This document shows, piece by piece, positions 7,854-16,914 of a stretch of DNA of 53,148 bases. This stretch comes from 66-474 sp040388785 (GTDB lineage Bacteria > Pseudomonadota > Gammaproteobacteria > Xanthomonadales > Rhodanobacteraceae): assembly GCA_040388785.1 (NCBI GenBank), contig JAZKBD010000013.1, positions 1-53,148 on the forward strand, written 5' to 3'. The position numbers and the translations under genes were made by a program. A model generated the notes under the pieces. The model was not told the origin of the DNA, did no database searches, and worked only from the letters and a program-made list of their open reading frames with translations. Each line of letters begins with the position of its first letter. The first letter of the stretch is position 1.

Positions 7854-8873
7854 ATGGCCATTCGGCATTTCATCACCACCCAGGATTGGAGCCGCGCCGA
7901 GATCGACGCGCTGCTGGACCAGGCCGCGGCGTTCAAGTGTTCGCCGGCCGGCACGCAGCTCGCGGGCAAGTCGATCGCGCTGCTGTTCTTCAACCCGTCG
8001 ATGCGCACGCGTACCAGTTTCGAACTGGGCGCGTTCCAGTTGGGGGGGCATGCCGTCGTACTGTCGCCGGGCAAGGATGCGTGGCCGATCGAGTTCGACG
8101 TCGGCACGGTAATGGATGGCGATGCCGAGGAACACGTCGCCGAGGTCGCGCGCGTGCTGTCGCGCTACGTCGATCTGATCGCGGTGCGTGCGTTCCCGAA
8201 GTTCAGGGATTGGTCGGTCGATCGCGAGGACCGCATCATCAAGGCCTTCGCAAGCTACGCGTCGGTGCCCGTGATCAACATGGAAACGATCACGCATCCT
8301 TGCCAGGAACTCGCGCACGCGCTGGCGCTGCGCGAGCATCTCGGCGAACTTCGCGACAAAAAATACGTGCTGACCTGGACGTACCATCCGAAGCCGCTCA
8401 ACACCGCGGTTGCCAATTCCGCGCTGCTGATCGCGACCCGGATGGGCATGGACGTGACGCTGCTGTGCCCCACGCCGGATTACGTGCTGGACGAGCGCTA
8501 CATGGCGTTCGGCGAGGCGAACGCGCGCGCGAACGGCGGCTCGCTGCGGGTGACGCACGACATCCAGGATGCCTACCGCGGCGCCGACGCGGTGTACGCG
8601 AAAAGCTGGGGCGCGCTGCCGTACTTCGGACGCTGGGAAGAGGAACAGCCGATCCGCGATGCGCACCAACACTTCATCGTGGACGAGGCCAAGATGGCAC
8701 TCACCAACCACGCGGTATTCAGCCATTGCCTGCCGCTGCGGCGCAATGTCAAGGCCACGGATGCGGTGATGGATGCACCGTACTGCATCGCAATCGACGA
8801 AGCCGAAAACCGCCTGCACGTGCAGAAGGCGGTAATGGCGACCCTTGCTGCACGGACGGAGACAACGACATGA
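7854..8873 (+). CDS. argF': N-acetylornithine carbamoyltransferase
   Basis: This enzyme transfers the carbamoyl group from carbamoyl phosphate to N-acetyl-L-ornithine, giving N-acetyl-L-citrulline, the signature step of the Xanthomonas-type arginine pathway. At 339 residues it matches the length of the Xanthomonas enzyme. The carbamoyl-phosphate motif SMRTRTS is present, as are the HPCQ motif (THPCQELAHAL) and the HCLPLRR loop. The N-terminal start MAIRHFITTQDW and the KDAWPIEF segment resemble acetylornithine rather than ornithine transcarbamylases. GAGAGGA at 7841-7847 supports the ATG at 7854. It is the first gene of the operon and its stop overlaps the osmC start (ATGA). Confidence 0.93.
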   Translation: MAIRHFITTQDWSRAEIDALLDQAAAFKCSPAGTQLAGKSIALLFFNPSMRTRTSFELGAFQLGGHAVVLSPGKDAWPIEFDVGTVMDGDAEEHVAEVARVLSRYVDLIAVRAFPKFRDWSVDREDRIIKAFASYASVPVINMETITHPCQELAHALALREHLGELRDKKYVLTWTYHPKPLNTAVANSALLIATRMGMDVTLLCPTPDYVLDERYMAFGEANARANGGSLRVTHDIQDAYRGADAVYAKSWGALPYFGRWEEEQPIRDAHQHFIVDEAKMALTNHAVFSHCLPLRRNVKATDAVMDAPYCIAIDEAENRLHVQKAVMATLAARTETTT

Positions 8874-9346
8874 CAGGCCACCCGCATCGTTATCACGCGA
8901 AGATCGAATGGACCGGCAATCGCGGCACCGGCACCGACGGTTACCGCAACTATGGTCGCGAGCACGTGATCCGCATCGAGGGCAAGCCGGACATCGCGGG
9001 TTCGTCCGACCCGACGTTCCGCGGAGACGCCTCGAAGCACAATCCGGAAGACATGCTGGTGATTGCGCTTTCCACCTGCCACATGCTGGCGTACTTGCAT
9101 GTCGCCACGCTCGCCGGCGTGGTGGTGACGGCTTACACCGACGCCGCCGAAGGCACGATGGTGACCGAGGGCAACGGCGGACATTTCACCGAGGTGGTGC
9201 TGCATCCGGTGGTGACGATCAGCGCCGCCAGCGATCCGGCGAAAGCCGAAGCTGCCCATGACGACGCGCACCATGCCTGCTTCATCGCCGCGTCCGTCAA
9301 TTTCCCGGTGCGCTGCGACCCGCGCATCGTCGTCGACCACACCTGA
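8870..9346 (+). CDS. OsmC/Ohr family protein
   Basis: This is a 158-residue cytosolic protein of the OsmC/Ohr superfamily, whose members are dimeric thiol peroxidases that reduce organic hydroperoxides. The two conserved cysteines are visible in STCHMLAYL and in ACFIAASVNFPV, about 80 residues apart, and the loop HNPEDMLVIAL precedes the first. It starts on the argF' stop codon (ATGA) and is followed 19 bases later by argG, so it is translated within the arginine operon. Its link to arginine synthesis is not obvious from the sequence. The family assignment is firm; the substrate is not known. Confidence 0.9.
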   Translation: MTGHPHRYHAKIEWTGNRGTGTDGYRNYGREHVIRIEGKPDIAGSSDPTFRGDASKHNPEDMLVIALSTCHMLAYLHVATLAGVVVTAYTDAAEGTMVTEGNGGHFTEVVLHPVVTISAASDPAKAEAAHDDAHHACFIAASVNFPVRCDPRIVVDHT

Positions 9347-9365
9347 GCTGCGGAACATCCACATC

Positions 9366-10559
9366 ATGAGCAAAGACATCGTTCTTGCCTTTTCCGGCGG
9401 CCTCGACACCAGCTTCTGCGTGCCATACCTGATGGAACGCGGCTGGTCAGTGCATACCGTGTTCGCCGACACCGGTGGCGTGGGGGCGGAAGAACGTGCG
9501 TACATCGAAGCGCGCGCGAGGGAACTCGGCGTCGCTTCGCATGTGACCGTCGACGGCGGCCCCGCGCTGTGGGAACACTTCGTCAAACCGTTCGTGTGGG
9601 CCGGTGAGGGTTACCAGGGCCAGTATCCGTTGCTGGTCTCCGACCGCTACCTGATCGTCGAAGCCGCAATCAAGCGCGCCATCGAACTCGGCACCCGCGC
9701 GATCGCGCACGGCTGCACCGGAATGGGCAACGACCAGGTCCGCTTCGACTTGACGGTGAAGGCGCTGGGCGATTTCGAAATCGTCGCGCCGATCCGCGAA
9801 ATCCAGAAGGAACACACCGCGGTGCGTGCGTACGAACAGGAATACCTGAAACAACACGGCTTCGAGGTGCGCGCGAAACAGCAGGCCTACACGATCAACG
9901 AGAACCTGTTGGGTGTGACCCTTTCCGGGGGCGAGATCGATCGCTGGCAGGCGCCAGGCGAAGACGCGCGCGGCTGGTGCAAGCCGCGCAGCGAATGGCC
10001 GGCCGAAGCGCTGCGCGTGAAGATCGGATTCCTCGGTGGCGAAGCGAAGACGCTGGATGGCGAACGCATCGCAGGCCACATGCTGTTGGCGAAGTTGAAC
10101 CACCTGTTCGCGCAATACGGCGTGGGCCGCGGACTTTATACCGGCGACACCACGATCGGCCTGAAGGGCCGCATCGTCTATGAAGCACCGGGTCTGGTCG
10201 CCTTGCTGACGGCGCATCGCGCGCTGGAAGAGGCGGTCTTGAGCAAACACCAGAGCCGGTTCAAACCGGAAGTCGCACGTCGTTGGGTGGAACTTGTCTA
10301 TGAAGGCTTCTTCCACGATCCACTGAAGACTGACCTCGAGGCCTTCCTGGAATCCAGCCAGCGTTGCGTGGAGGGTGAAGTCACGCTGGAAACCTGCGGC
10401 GGCCGGGTGGACGCCATTGCGATCGATTCCGCGCACATCCTCAACGCCAAGGGCGCGACTTACGCGCAGGCCGCCGACTGGGGCGTGGCGGAAGCCGAGG
10501 GTTTCATCAAGCTGTACGGCATGAGTGCGACCTTGTGGGCCGAGGTCAACCGCAAATGA
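9366..10559 (+). CDS. argG: Argininosuccinate synthase
   Basis: This enzyme condenses citrulline and aspartate with ATP to argininosuccinate, AMP and pyrophosphate. The 397-residue protein begins MSKDIVLAFSGGLDTSF, containing the PP-loop (SGGLDTS) of the N-type ATP pyrophosphatases, followed by VFADTGG and AHGCTGMGNDQVRF, which line the ATP and citrulline sites. A longer in-frame reading from 9258 lies inside osmC and was rejected. It sits between osmC and argE'; the argE' start overlaps its stop by 4 bases. Confidence 0.95.
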   Translation: MSKDIVLAFSGGLDTSFCVPYLMERGWSVHTVFADTGGVGAEERAYIEARARELGVASHVTVDGGPALWEHFVKPFVWAGEGYQGQYPLLVSDRYLIVEAAIKRAIELGTRAIAHGCTGMGNDQVRFDLTVKALGDFEIVAPIREIQKEHTAVRAYEQEYLKQHGFEVRAKQQAYTINENLLGVTLSGGEIDRWQAPGEDARGWCKPRSEWPAEALRVKIGFLGGEAKTLDGERIAGHMLLAKLNHLFAQYGVGRGLYTGDTTIGLKGRIVYEAPGLVALLTAHRALEEAVLSKHQSRFKPEVARRWVELVYEGFFHDPLKTDLEAFLESSQRCVEGEVTLETCGGRVDAIAIDSAHILNAKGATYAQAADWGVAEAEGFIKLYGMSATLWAEVNRK

Positions 10560-11758
10560 TGCGGGATTCGGCGCTGCTCGATGCAACGCTCGCGCACCTG
10601 CGTGCGCTGGTCGGCTTCGACACGCGCAATCCGCCGGGTGCGATCGGCACGGGCGGGATTTTCGATTACCTGCGCGCGCAATTGCCGGGCTTCGCCGTCG
10701 ACGTGACCGATCACGACGCGGGAGCGGTCAGCCTGTTCGCCGTGCGCGGCCGACCGAAGCTGCTGTTCAACGTGCACCTTGACACGGTGCCGGATTCGCC
10801 GCAGTGGAGCGCCAGTCCGTTCGAATTGCGCGTGACCGGCGATCGCGCGATCGGGCTAGGCGTGTGCGACATCAAGGGTGCGGCGGCGGCATTGCTTGCC
10901 GCGGCCAACGCCTCGCAGGGCGACATGGCGCTGCTGTTCACGACTGACGAGGAAGGCGCGGATCCGCGCTGTGTCCGCGCATTTCTGGATGCTTTTCCCC
11001 CTCTCCCCTTGGGAGAGGACCGGGCTGAGGGTACGCGCGAAGCGGCGCGTTTCCGCAATACCGAACCCTCACCCCAACCCCTCTCCCAGTGGGAGAGGGG
11101 CTTTAAAGCCGTTATCGTGGCCGAACCCACGCGCTGCCAGGCGGTGCTCGCACACCGCGGCATCCAGTCGGTGCGTGCGTGCTTCGAAGGGCACGCGGGC
11201 CACGCATCCGGCGAACAGAAGCCGTCGGACAGTGCGTTGCACCAGGCAGTGCGCTGGAGTGCTGCCGCGCTGGGTTTTGCCGCATCGCAGTCGAACGAAA
11301 GCTTCGGCGGATTGCGCGGCATGCGCTTCAACATCGGCCGCATCGAGGGCGGCATCAAGGCCAACATGATCGCGCCGGAAGCCGAGCTGCGCTTCGGGAT
11401 GCGGCCATTGCCATCGATCGACATGGATGGCTTGCTGGAACGGTTGCGCACACTCGCGGAGCCCACGCCTGCATCGTTCGAGGAAACTTTTCGCGGTCCG
11501 CCACTGCCGGCCGACGCAGCCAGTGCGGAATCATGCCTGCGCAACGCGCGCGCACTCGCGGACGCCGTGGAAATTCCCGTCGGCGGGGCCGTCGACTTCT
11601 GGACGGAAGCGGCACTGTTCTCGCAAGCCGGTTGCACCACCTTCGTCTACGGCCCGGGCGAGATCGCGCAGGCGCACAGCGCCGACGAATGGGTGGCGCT
11701 GGATCAACTTGAAACCGCGGCACGAACCTATCTGCGCATCCTGGAGAAGTCGTCATGA
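10556..11758 (+). CDS. argE': M20 deacetylase, probably N-acetylcitrulline deacetylase (argE type)
   Basis: This dinuclear zinc amidohydrolase probably removes the acetyl group from N-acetylcitrulline (or acetylornithine), supplying citrulline to ArgG. Metal and catalytic motifs are visible: NVHLDTVP, VCDIKGAAAA, TTDEEGADP, VAEPT, and the late His in AQAHSADEW. The ATG at 10556 overlaps the argG stop. At 400 residues it is longer than usual because about 36 residues (nucleotides 10997-11104), including SPQPLSQWERG, come from a dispersed palindromic repeat inserted in frame between the DEEG region and VAEPT. Substrate choice is inferred from the AOTCase in the operon. Whether the inserted loop is tolerated cannot be read from sequence, but the frame is intact and downstream motifs are preserved. 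Confidence 0.9.
   Translation: MMRDSALLDATLAHLRALVGFDTRNPPGAIGTGGIFDYLRAQLPGFAVDVTDHDAGAVSLFAVRGRPKLLFNVHLDTVPDSPQWSASPFELRVTGDRAIGLGVCDIKGAAAALLAAANASQGDMALLFTTDEEGADPRCVRAFLDAFPPLPLGEDRAEGTREAARFRNTEPSPQPLSQWERGFKAVIVAEPTRCQAVLAHRGIQSVRACFEGHAGHASGEQKPSDSALHQAVRWSAAALGFAASQSNESFGGLRGMRFNIGRIEGGIKANMIAPEAELRFGMRPLPSIDMDGLLERLRTLAEPTPASFEETFRGPPLPADAASAESCLRNARALADAVEIPVGGAVDFWTEAALFSQAGCTTFVYGPGEIAQAHSADEWVALDQLETAARTYLRILEKSS
10997..11104 (+). repeat. Palindromic repeat (type A) inserted in frame in argE'
   Basis: Two hairpins bound a block of about 108 bases: an 8-bp stem (11000-11007 with 11011-11018) and a 10-bp stem (11078-11087 with 11091-11100), both built on CCTCTCCC/GGGAGAGG. The block length is a multiple of three and contains no stop in the argE' frame. 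A related copy lies between genes at 26345-26420. Confidence 0.85.
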
Positions 11759-11844
11759 ACAACTCGCCCCCTGCAACTGCCGACGCGGCATCGACCGCAA
11801 TGCCGCAACACCACCGGAGGTCGCTTCCGGTGGTCCACGCGTGA
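11755..11844 (+). CDS. Possible 29-aa ORF between argE' and argB/A
   Basis: An ATG overlapping the argE' stop (ATGA) opens 29 codons that end in TGA at 11842-11844, 13 bases before the argB/A start and overlapping its GAGGA ribosome-binding site. A 9-bp hairpin (11810-11818 with 11826-11834) lies inside it. It has no recognisable domain. It may be a coupling ORF that carries ribosomes across the 99-base gap, or it may be chance. Confidence 0.3.
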   Translation: MNNSPPATADAASTAMPQHHRRSLPVVHA

Positions 11845-11857
11845 GGATGCGATCGGC

Positions 11858-13171
11858 ATGAGCGAAGTCCGCAACACCATCGTGCGCCTGTTGTCCGCGA
11901 TGGGCAGCGCGCGCGAAATCCAGCAGTACCTGAAGCGCTTTTCGCAACTGGATGCGAAACGCTTCGCCGTGGTCAAGGTCGGCGGCGCGGTGCTGCGCGA
12001 CGACTTGACCGAACTCGCGTCGTCGCTGATGTTCCTGCAGCGCGTCGGACTGACGCCCATCGTGGTGCACGGCGTGGGCCCACAACTCGACGAAGAGCTC
12101 GTCAAGGCGGGCATCGAGAAACGCACGGTCAATGGCTTGCGCGTGACGCCGCCGCAGGCGCTCGGCATCGTGCGGCGGGTGTTCCACCAGCAGAATCTCG
12201 CGCTGGTCGATGCGCTGCACGCGATGGACACGCGCGCGACATCCGTGGTGTCGGGTGTGTTCGCGGCCGACTGGCTGGATCGCGAGAACTGCGGACTGGT
12301 CGGCAAGGTCGAACGCATCGAATTGGCGCCCATCGACGCCAGCCTGCGCCAGGGTTCCATTCCGGTCATCGCCAGTCTCGGCGAAACCGACGAGGGCCAG
12401 ATCCTCAACATCAATGCCGATTTCGCGGCCAACGAACTGGTCCGCGTGCTGCAGCCGTACAAGATCGTGTTCCTGACCGGCACCGGCGGTTTGCTGGATG
12501 GCGACGGCAAGGTCATCGATTCGATCAATCTATCGAGCGAGTACGAAACCCTGATGGCGCAGCCCTGGGTCTCGGGCGGCATGCGCCTGAAGCTGGAGCA
12601 GATCGCCGACCTGCTGCGCGATCTGCCGTCGGCTTCGTCGGTGTCGATCACGCGGCCCTCGGAGCTCGCGAAGGAGCTGTTCACGCACAGGGGCTCGGGC
12701 ACGCTGGTCCGGCGGGGCGAGAAAGTGTTGCGTTTCGGTTCGTGGCAAGGCGTCGACCAGGATCGCCTGCGCGCACTGATCGATTCCAGCTTCGCTCCGC
12801 GCCGGCTCGCCGCGGATTACTTCGAACGCACCGCGCCGTATCGCGTGTACGTCAGCGAAAACTATCGCACCGCGATGATCCTGGCCTCGGAGGAGGGTTT
12901 GCCTTATCTCGACAAGTTCGCGGTTCTGGATGAAGCGCAGGGCGAAGGCCTGGGACGCGCGGTCTGGCAGGTGATGCGCGCGGAAAATCCGCAACTGTTC
13001 TGGCGTTCGCGCCACGGCAACCGCATCAACGCGTTCTATCACGAGCAATCGGACGGCTGTTTCAAGGCAGCACAGTTCAGGGTGTTCTGGTACGGCCTGG
13101 GCGCCGATTTCGACACCATCGCGCGTTGCGTGGCACATTGTGCGCAGCGGCAAGCGACGCTGATCGACTGA
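11858..13171 (+). CDS. argB/argA: Bifunctional N-acetylglutamate kinase/synthase
   Basis: This 437-residue fusion catalyses both the acetylation of glutamate and the phosphorylation of N-acetylglutamate, the first two steps of arginine synthesis. Residues 1 to about 285 are an amino-acid kinase domain (VVKVGGAVL, VVHGVGPQLDEEL, ILNINADFAAN, LTGTGGLLD, VSGGMRLKL). Residues from about 290 onward form a GNAT acetyltransferase (YRVYVSENYRTAMIL, AQGEGLGRAVWQVM, FWRSRHGNRINAFYHEQ). Length and domain order match the NAGS-K enzymes of Xanthomonas and Xylella. Such enzymes are arginine-inhibited in related species; that is family knowledge. The argC start follows one base after its stop. Confidence 0.95.
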   Translation: MSEVRNTIVRLLSAMGSAREIQQYLKRFSQLDAKRFAVVKVGGAVLRDDLTELASSLMFLQRVGLTPIVVHGVGPQLDEELVKAGIEKRTVNGLRVTPPQALGIVRRVFHQQNLALVDALHAMDTRATSVVSGVFAADWLDRENCGLVGKVERIELAPIDASLRQGSIPVIASLGETDEGQILNINADFAANELVRVLQPYKIVFLTGTGGLLDGDGKVIDSINLSSEYETLMAQPWVSGGMRLKLEQIADLLRDLPSASSVSITRPSELAKELFTHRGSGTLVRRGEKVLRFGSWQGVDQDRLRALIDSSFAPRRLAADYFERTAPYRVYVSENYRTAMILASEEGLPYLDKFAVLDEAQGEGLGRAVWQVMRAENPQLFWRSRHGNRINAFYHEQSDGCFKAAQFRVFWYGLGADFDTIARCVAHCAQRQATLID

Positions 13172-13172
13172 C

Positions 13173-14159
<987 letters not shown>

Positions 14160-14223
14160 TTCTTGTCAGCAGAAAACAATGGATCCCGGCCTGCGCCGGG
14201 ACGACGAGCGAAAGGAACGTGTG

Positions 14224-15516
14224 ATGACCCAACCAGTGTGGCAAAAATCCGACAGCAAAGTCGATGCCAACATCATGCGTTTCCTCGCCGGCGACGACGT
14301 GCTGCTCGACCGCGAATTCTTCCTGTATGACATCACGGCCAGCGGTGCGCACGTCGAAGGGCTGGCGAACATCGGTGTGCTCGGCGCGGATGAGGCAGCC
14401 GCGCTGAAGCGCGAACTCGATGCATTGGCCGAAGATTTCCGCAGCGGCGCATTCGTGCTGGACGAGCGTTTCGAAGACGGTCACTCCGCGATCGAAGCAC
14501 GCTTGACCGAGCGACTCGGTGACACCGGTCGCAAGGTGCACACCGGGCGCAGTCGCAACGATCAGATCCTGGTGGCGACGCGCTTGTGGCTGAAAGAGAA
14601 GCTCGCGTCGCTGCAGGCCGCTTGCGCGGAGAGCGCGCGGGTTTGCCTCGATCGTGCCGAGCGCGAGGCACTGCCGATGCCGGGTTACACGCATCTGCAG
14701 CGCGCGGTGGTTTCATCGACGTCGATGTGGTGGTCCGGTTTTGCGGAAGCTTTCATCGACGATGCATGGCGCGCCCGGCAGACGCGCGAATGGATCGATG
14801 CCAATCCGCTCGGCAGCGCAGCCGGCTACGGCGTGAACCTGAAACTCGATCGCGATCACACCACGCGTGTGCTGGGCTTTGCGCGCATGCAGGTCAGCGC
14901 AACTTGCGCGCAGCTCTCGCGGGGCAAATTCGAGATGGCGGCGCTGGAAGCCATCGGCAGCGCGCTGCTCGACGTGCGCCGGCTGGCGTGGGACCTGTCG
15001 CTGTTCACGACCGCCGAATTCGGGTTCGTCGCGCTTCCCTCCGAATACACCACCGGCTCCTCGATCATGCCCAACAAGCGCAACCCGGACGTCATCGAGC
15101 TGCTGCGCGCCAGTTACGCCAGCGTTGCCGCCGCGCGCACGGAAGTCGAGCAACTGCTGTCGCTGCCCTCCGGCTATCAGCGCGACTTGCAATTCAGCAA
15201 GGGCGGCATCTTCCATGGCGTGCATCGCGGCCTGATGGCATTGGAGCTGGTGCCGGATTTGCTCGCGCGGATGGAATGGAACGAGACGGCAATGCGTGCG
15301 GCGATCGAACCCGCAATGTACGCCACCGACGTCGCGATCGAGCAATCCGCGCAAGGCGTGCCGTTCCGCGAGGCCTATCGCGCGGCCGCCGAAGCTGCGC
15401 AGTCGGCGGGGCACGGCCGGACCCCGGAACAGAGCCTTGCCGCGCGCACCTCGCCCGGTGCACACGCCGATCTGCGGCTGGATGAATTGCGTGCGCGGCT
15501 CGATGCGCTGGCGTGA
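14224..15516 (+). CDS. argH: Argininosuccinate lyase
   Basis: This enzyme cleaves argininosuccinate to arginine and fumarate, the last step of the pathway. The 430-residue protein shows the fumarase/aspartase superfamily signature GSSIMPNKRNPD, plus DERFEDGHSAIEARL, HTGRSRNDQIL and MPGYTHLQRA. A longer reading from 14179 would begin inside the repeat. The ATG at 14224 is preceded by AAAGGAA and gives the expected N-terminus. It is the last gene of the arginine operon. Confidence 0.95.
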   Translation: MTQPVWQKSDSKVDANIMRFLAGDDVLLDREFFLYDITASGAHVEGLANIGVLGADEAAALKRELDALAEDFRSGAFVLDERFEDGHSAIEARLTERLGDTGRKVHTGRSRNDQILVATRLWLKEKLASLQAACAESARVCLDRAEREALPMPGYTHLQRAVVSSTSMWWSGFAEAFIDDAWRARQTREWIDANPLGSAAGYGVNLKLDRDHTTRVLGFARMQVSATCAQLSRGKFEMAALEAIGSALLDVRRLAWDLSLFTTAEFGFVALPSEYTTGSSIMPNKRNPDVIELLRASYASVAAARTEVEQLLSLPSGYQRDLQFSKGGIFHGVHRGLMALELVPDLLARMEWNETAMRAAIEPAMYATDVAIEQSAQGVPFREAYRAAAEAAQSAGHGRTPEQSLAARTSPGAHADLRLDELRARLDALA

Positions 15517-15708
15517 TGGCATGGCGGTGTGCCGGCGATCCGGATTGCCGCAGCGGCGCGGTTGTCGGCCACCGAACATCAGCACGACTGGCTGGCGGAC
15601 TCCCGTCATGGTTTGATGCGGCTCGAAGCGATATTCAAGGGCGCGCATGATAGTCGCCGAGCCAACACCCTTTTTTTGATCCAGGCAACCGACGTGCAGG
15701 AGGTTCCC

Positions 15709-16185
15709 ATGCAACGAGCGCTCGTTCTTGCGGGGTTGATCATGCTGGCGGCTTTGCCGCTGGTTGCGATTGCGTCGCCGGGTGCTGTTTCGGCAAACGC
15801 CCTGATGGCTTCGGCGAAGCCGGCGATCGACGCCGCCGATGAAGACTGGTTGCCGGCGATGCGTGCGCACGATGCGGCCAGGCTGGCGAAACCGTACGCA
15901 GGCGATGCTTTGTTCGTTCGCGCCAACGGCGACACTATCCGCGGCCGGTCAGCCATCCAGAAGATGTACCAGTCCGAATTCACGAAACCGGCAAAGGTCG
16001 TGTCGGGCTATCTGAAAGAGGATGGGCTCGCGGCTGCAGGCAGCCGAATTTACGAATGGGGCCACACGCGGATTGTGCTCGATCGCGGCACCGGCAAGCC
16101 GGTTGTTTCTGCCGGCCGATATTTGACGGTGAGGGCACAGGACGCTGCGGGCCGGTGGAAGATCATCCTCAATCTGGTTTTTTGA
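15709..16185 (+). CDS. Secreted SnoaL/DUF4440-like (NTF2-fold) protein
   Basis: This is a 158-residue protein with a signal peptide (MQRALVLAGLIMLAALPLVAIA) and one NTF2-like domain: DEDWLPAMRAHDAARLAKPYAGDALFVRANGDTIRGR is split by the usual pattern of an N-terminal helix followed by the pocket-lining strand, and WKIILNLVF is the last strand. An AGGAGG ribosome-binding site 6 bases before 15709 fixes the start. Related proteins are often of unknown function; some are small-molecule isomerases or immunity-type proteins. The 192 bases between argH and this gene show no other feature. Confidence 0.8.
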   Translation: MQRALVLAGLIMLAALPLVAIASPGAVSANALMASAKPAIDAADEDWLPAMRAHDAARLAKPYAGDALFVRANGDTIRGRSAIQKMYQSEFTKPAKVVSGYLKEDGLAAAGSRIYEWGHTRIVLDRGTGKPVVSAGRYLTVRAQDAAGRWKIILNLVF

Positions 16186-16316
16186 GTGAGGCTCGCAGGC
16201 CTGCCTGTTGCGCGAGCAGGGGACAGGAGGCTGCCGCGCCGTGACCAGCGGCTGCACCACTCGTGACTTGTTTCCAGCCATGACTTCTGCCGAATGCCGC
16301 GCACGGCAAACGTGCC

Positions 16317-16502
16317 TGGCGTGCGCGCAGGTCCGCATCGAGTACGCATCACGAGCCCCAACTCATGCACGAGGTCGTGCAGGCCGTGCAGCGCGAACGC
16401 CTGAAGGTCGATACCGTGTACGCGATACACCAGGGCCGGGTGAAGTGGAGCGAGGTGACGCGTCTGGTGACGGCGGCGCTGCACGGCACGACTCCGCAAT
16501 AA
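16317..16502 (+). pseudogene. Coding remnant resembling the C-terminus of an MBL-fold hydrolase
   Basis: An open stretch ending in TAA at 16500-16502 reads STHHEPQLMHEVVQAV then RLKVDTVYAIHQGRVKWSEV. The pattern of an amphipathic helix, a hydrophobic strand, then H-Q-G-x-x-x-W-S resembles the last helix and HQG/W segment I associate with metallo-beta-lactamase-fold hydrolases. No upstream part with the HxHxDH motif is present in any frame between 16186 and 16320, so it looks like a relic. The rest of 16186-16515 contains nothing recognisable. The identification is weak. Confidence 0.3.
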
Positions 16503-16515
16503 TCATGCACGTCGA

Positions 16516-16884
16516 ATGAAAGTTTCGGGGCAGGTGATCGACATGTGCGTAGTCAGCACGAACAACGCAGAACATTACACATGGGGAAATGCCTGCGACG
16601 GCTGGCACCTGCTGGCCGGCGACGACCTCAGCGTGATCGAGGAGCGCATGCCGCCCGGCACCGCAGAGCAACGTCACAGACACACGCGTTCACGCCAGTT
16701 CTTTTATGTGCTGGATGGCGAAGCTGCGTTGGAGTTGCAGGGCACGGTGCACCGCTTGCACCGTGGCGAAGGCCTGCACGTGCCGCCCGGCGCCGCGCAC
16801 CAGATGCGCAACGACAGCGCGGCTGACATTCGCTTCCTCGTTGTCTCGGCACCGAAAAGCCACGGCGATCGGCTCATCGCGTAA
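16516..16884 (+). CDS. Cupin-domain protein
   Basis: This is a 122-residue single-domain cupin. Cupin motif 1 is visible as HRHTRSRQFFYVLDGEAAL and motif 2 as GLHVPPGAAHQMRN, giving a likely metal site with two early histidines and the late His. The start could be 16516 or the second ATG at 16543; neither has a strong ribosome-binding site. Small cupins like this include sugar-epimerase-like and dioxygenase-like proteins, and the sequence does not decide between them. It is convergent with the next gene, 30 bases away, across a T-rich stretch. Confidence 0.8.
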   Translation: MKVSGQVIDMCVVSTNNAEHYTWGNACDGWHLLAGDDLSVIEERMPPGTAEQRHRHTRSRQFFYVLDGEAALELQGTVHRLHRGEGLHVPPGAAHQMRNDSAADIRFLVVSAPKSHGDRLIA

Positions 16885-16914
16885 GCACGTGGCTGGTTGG
16901 TGTTTTTTTGTGCA

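Noticed and set aside
10556..11758. The argE' gene as a pseudogene because of the repeat insertion
   Set aside because: The insertion length is a multiple of three, carries no stop, and all downstream metal-site motifs and the operon coupling remain.
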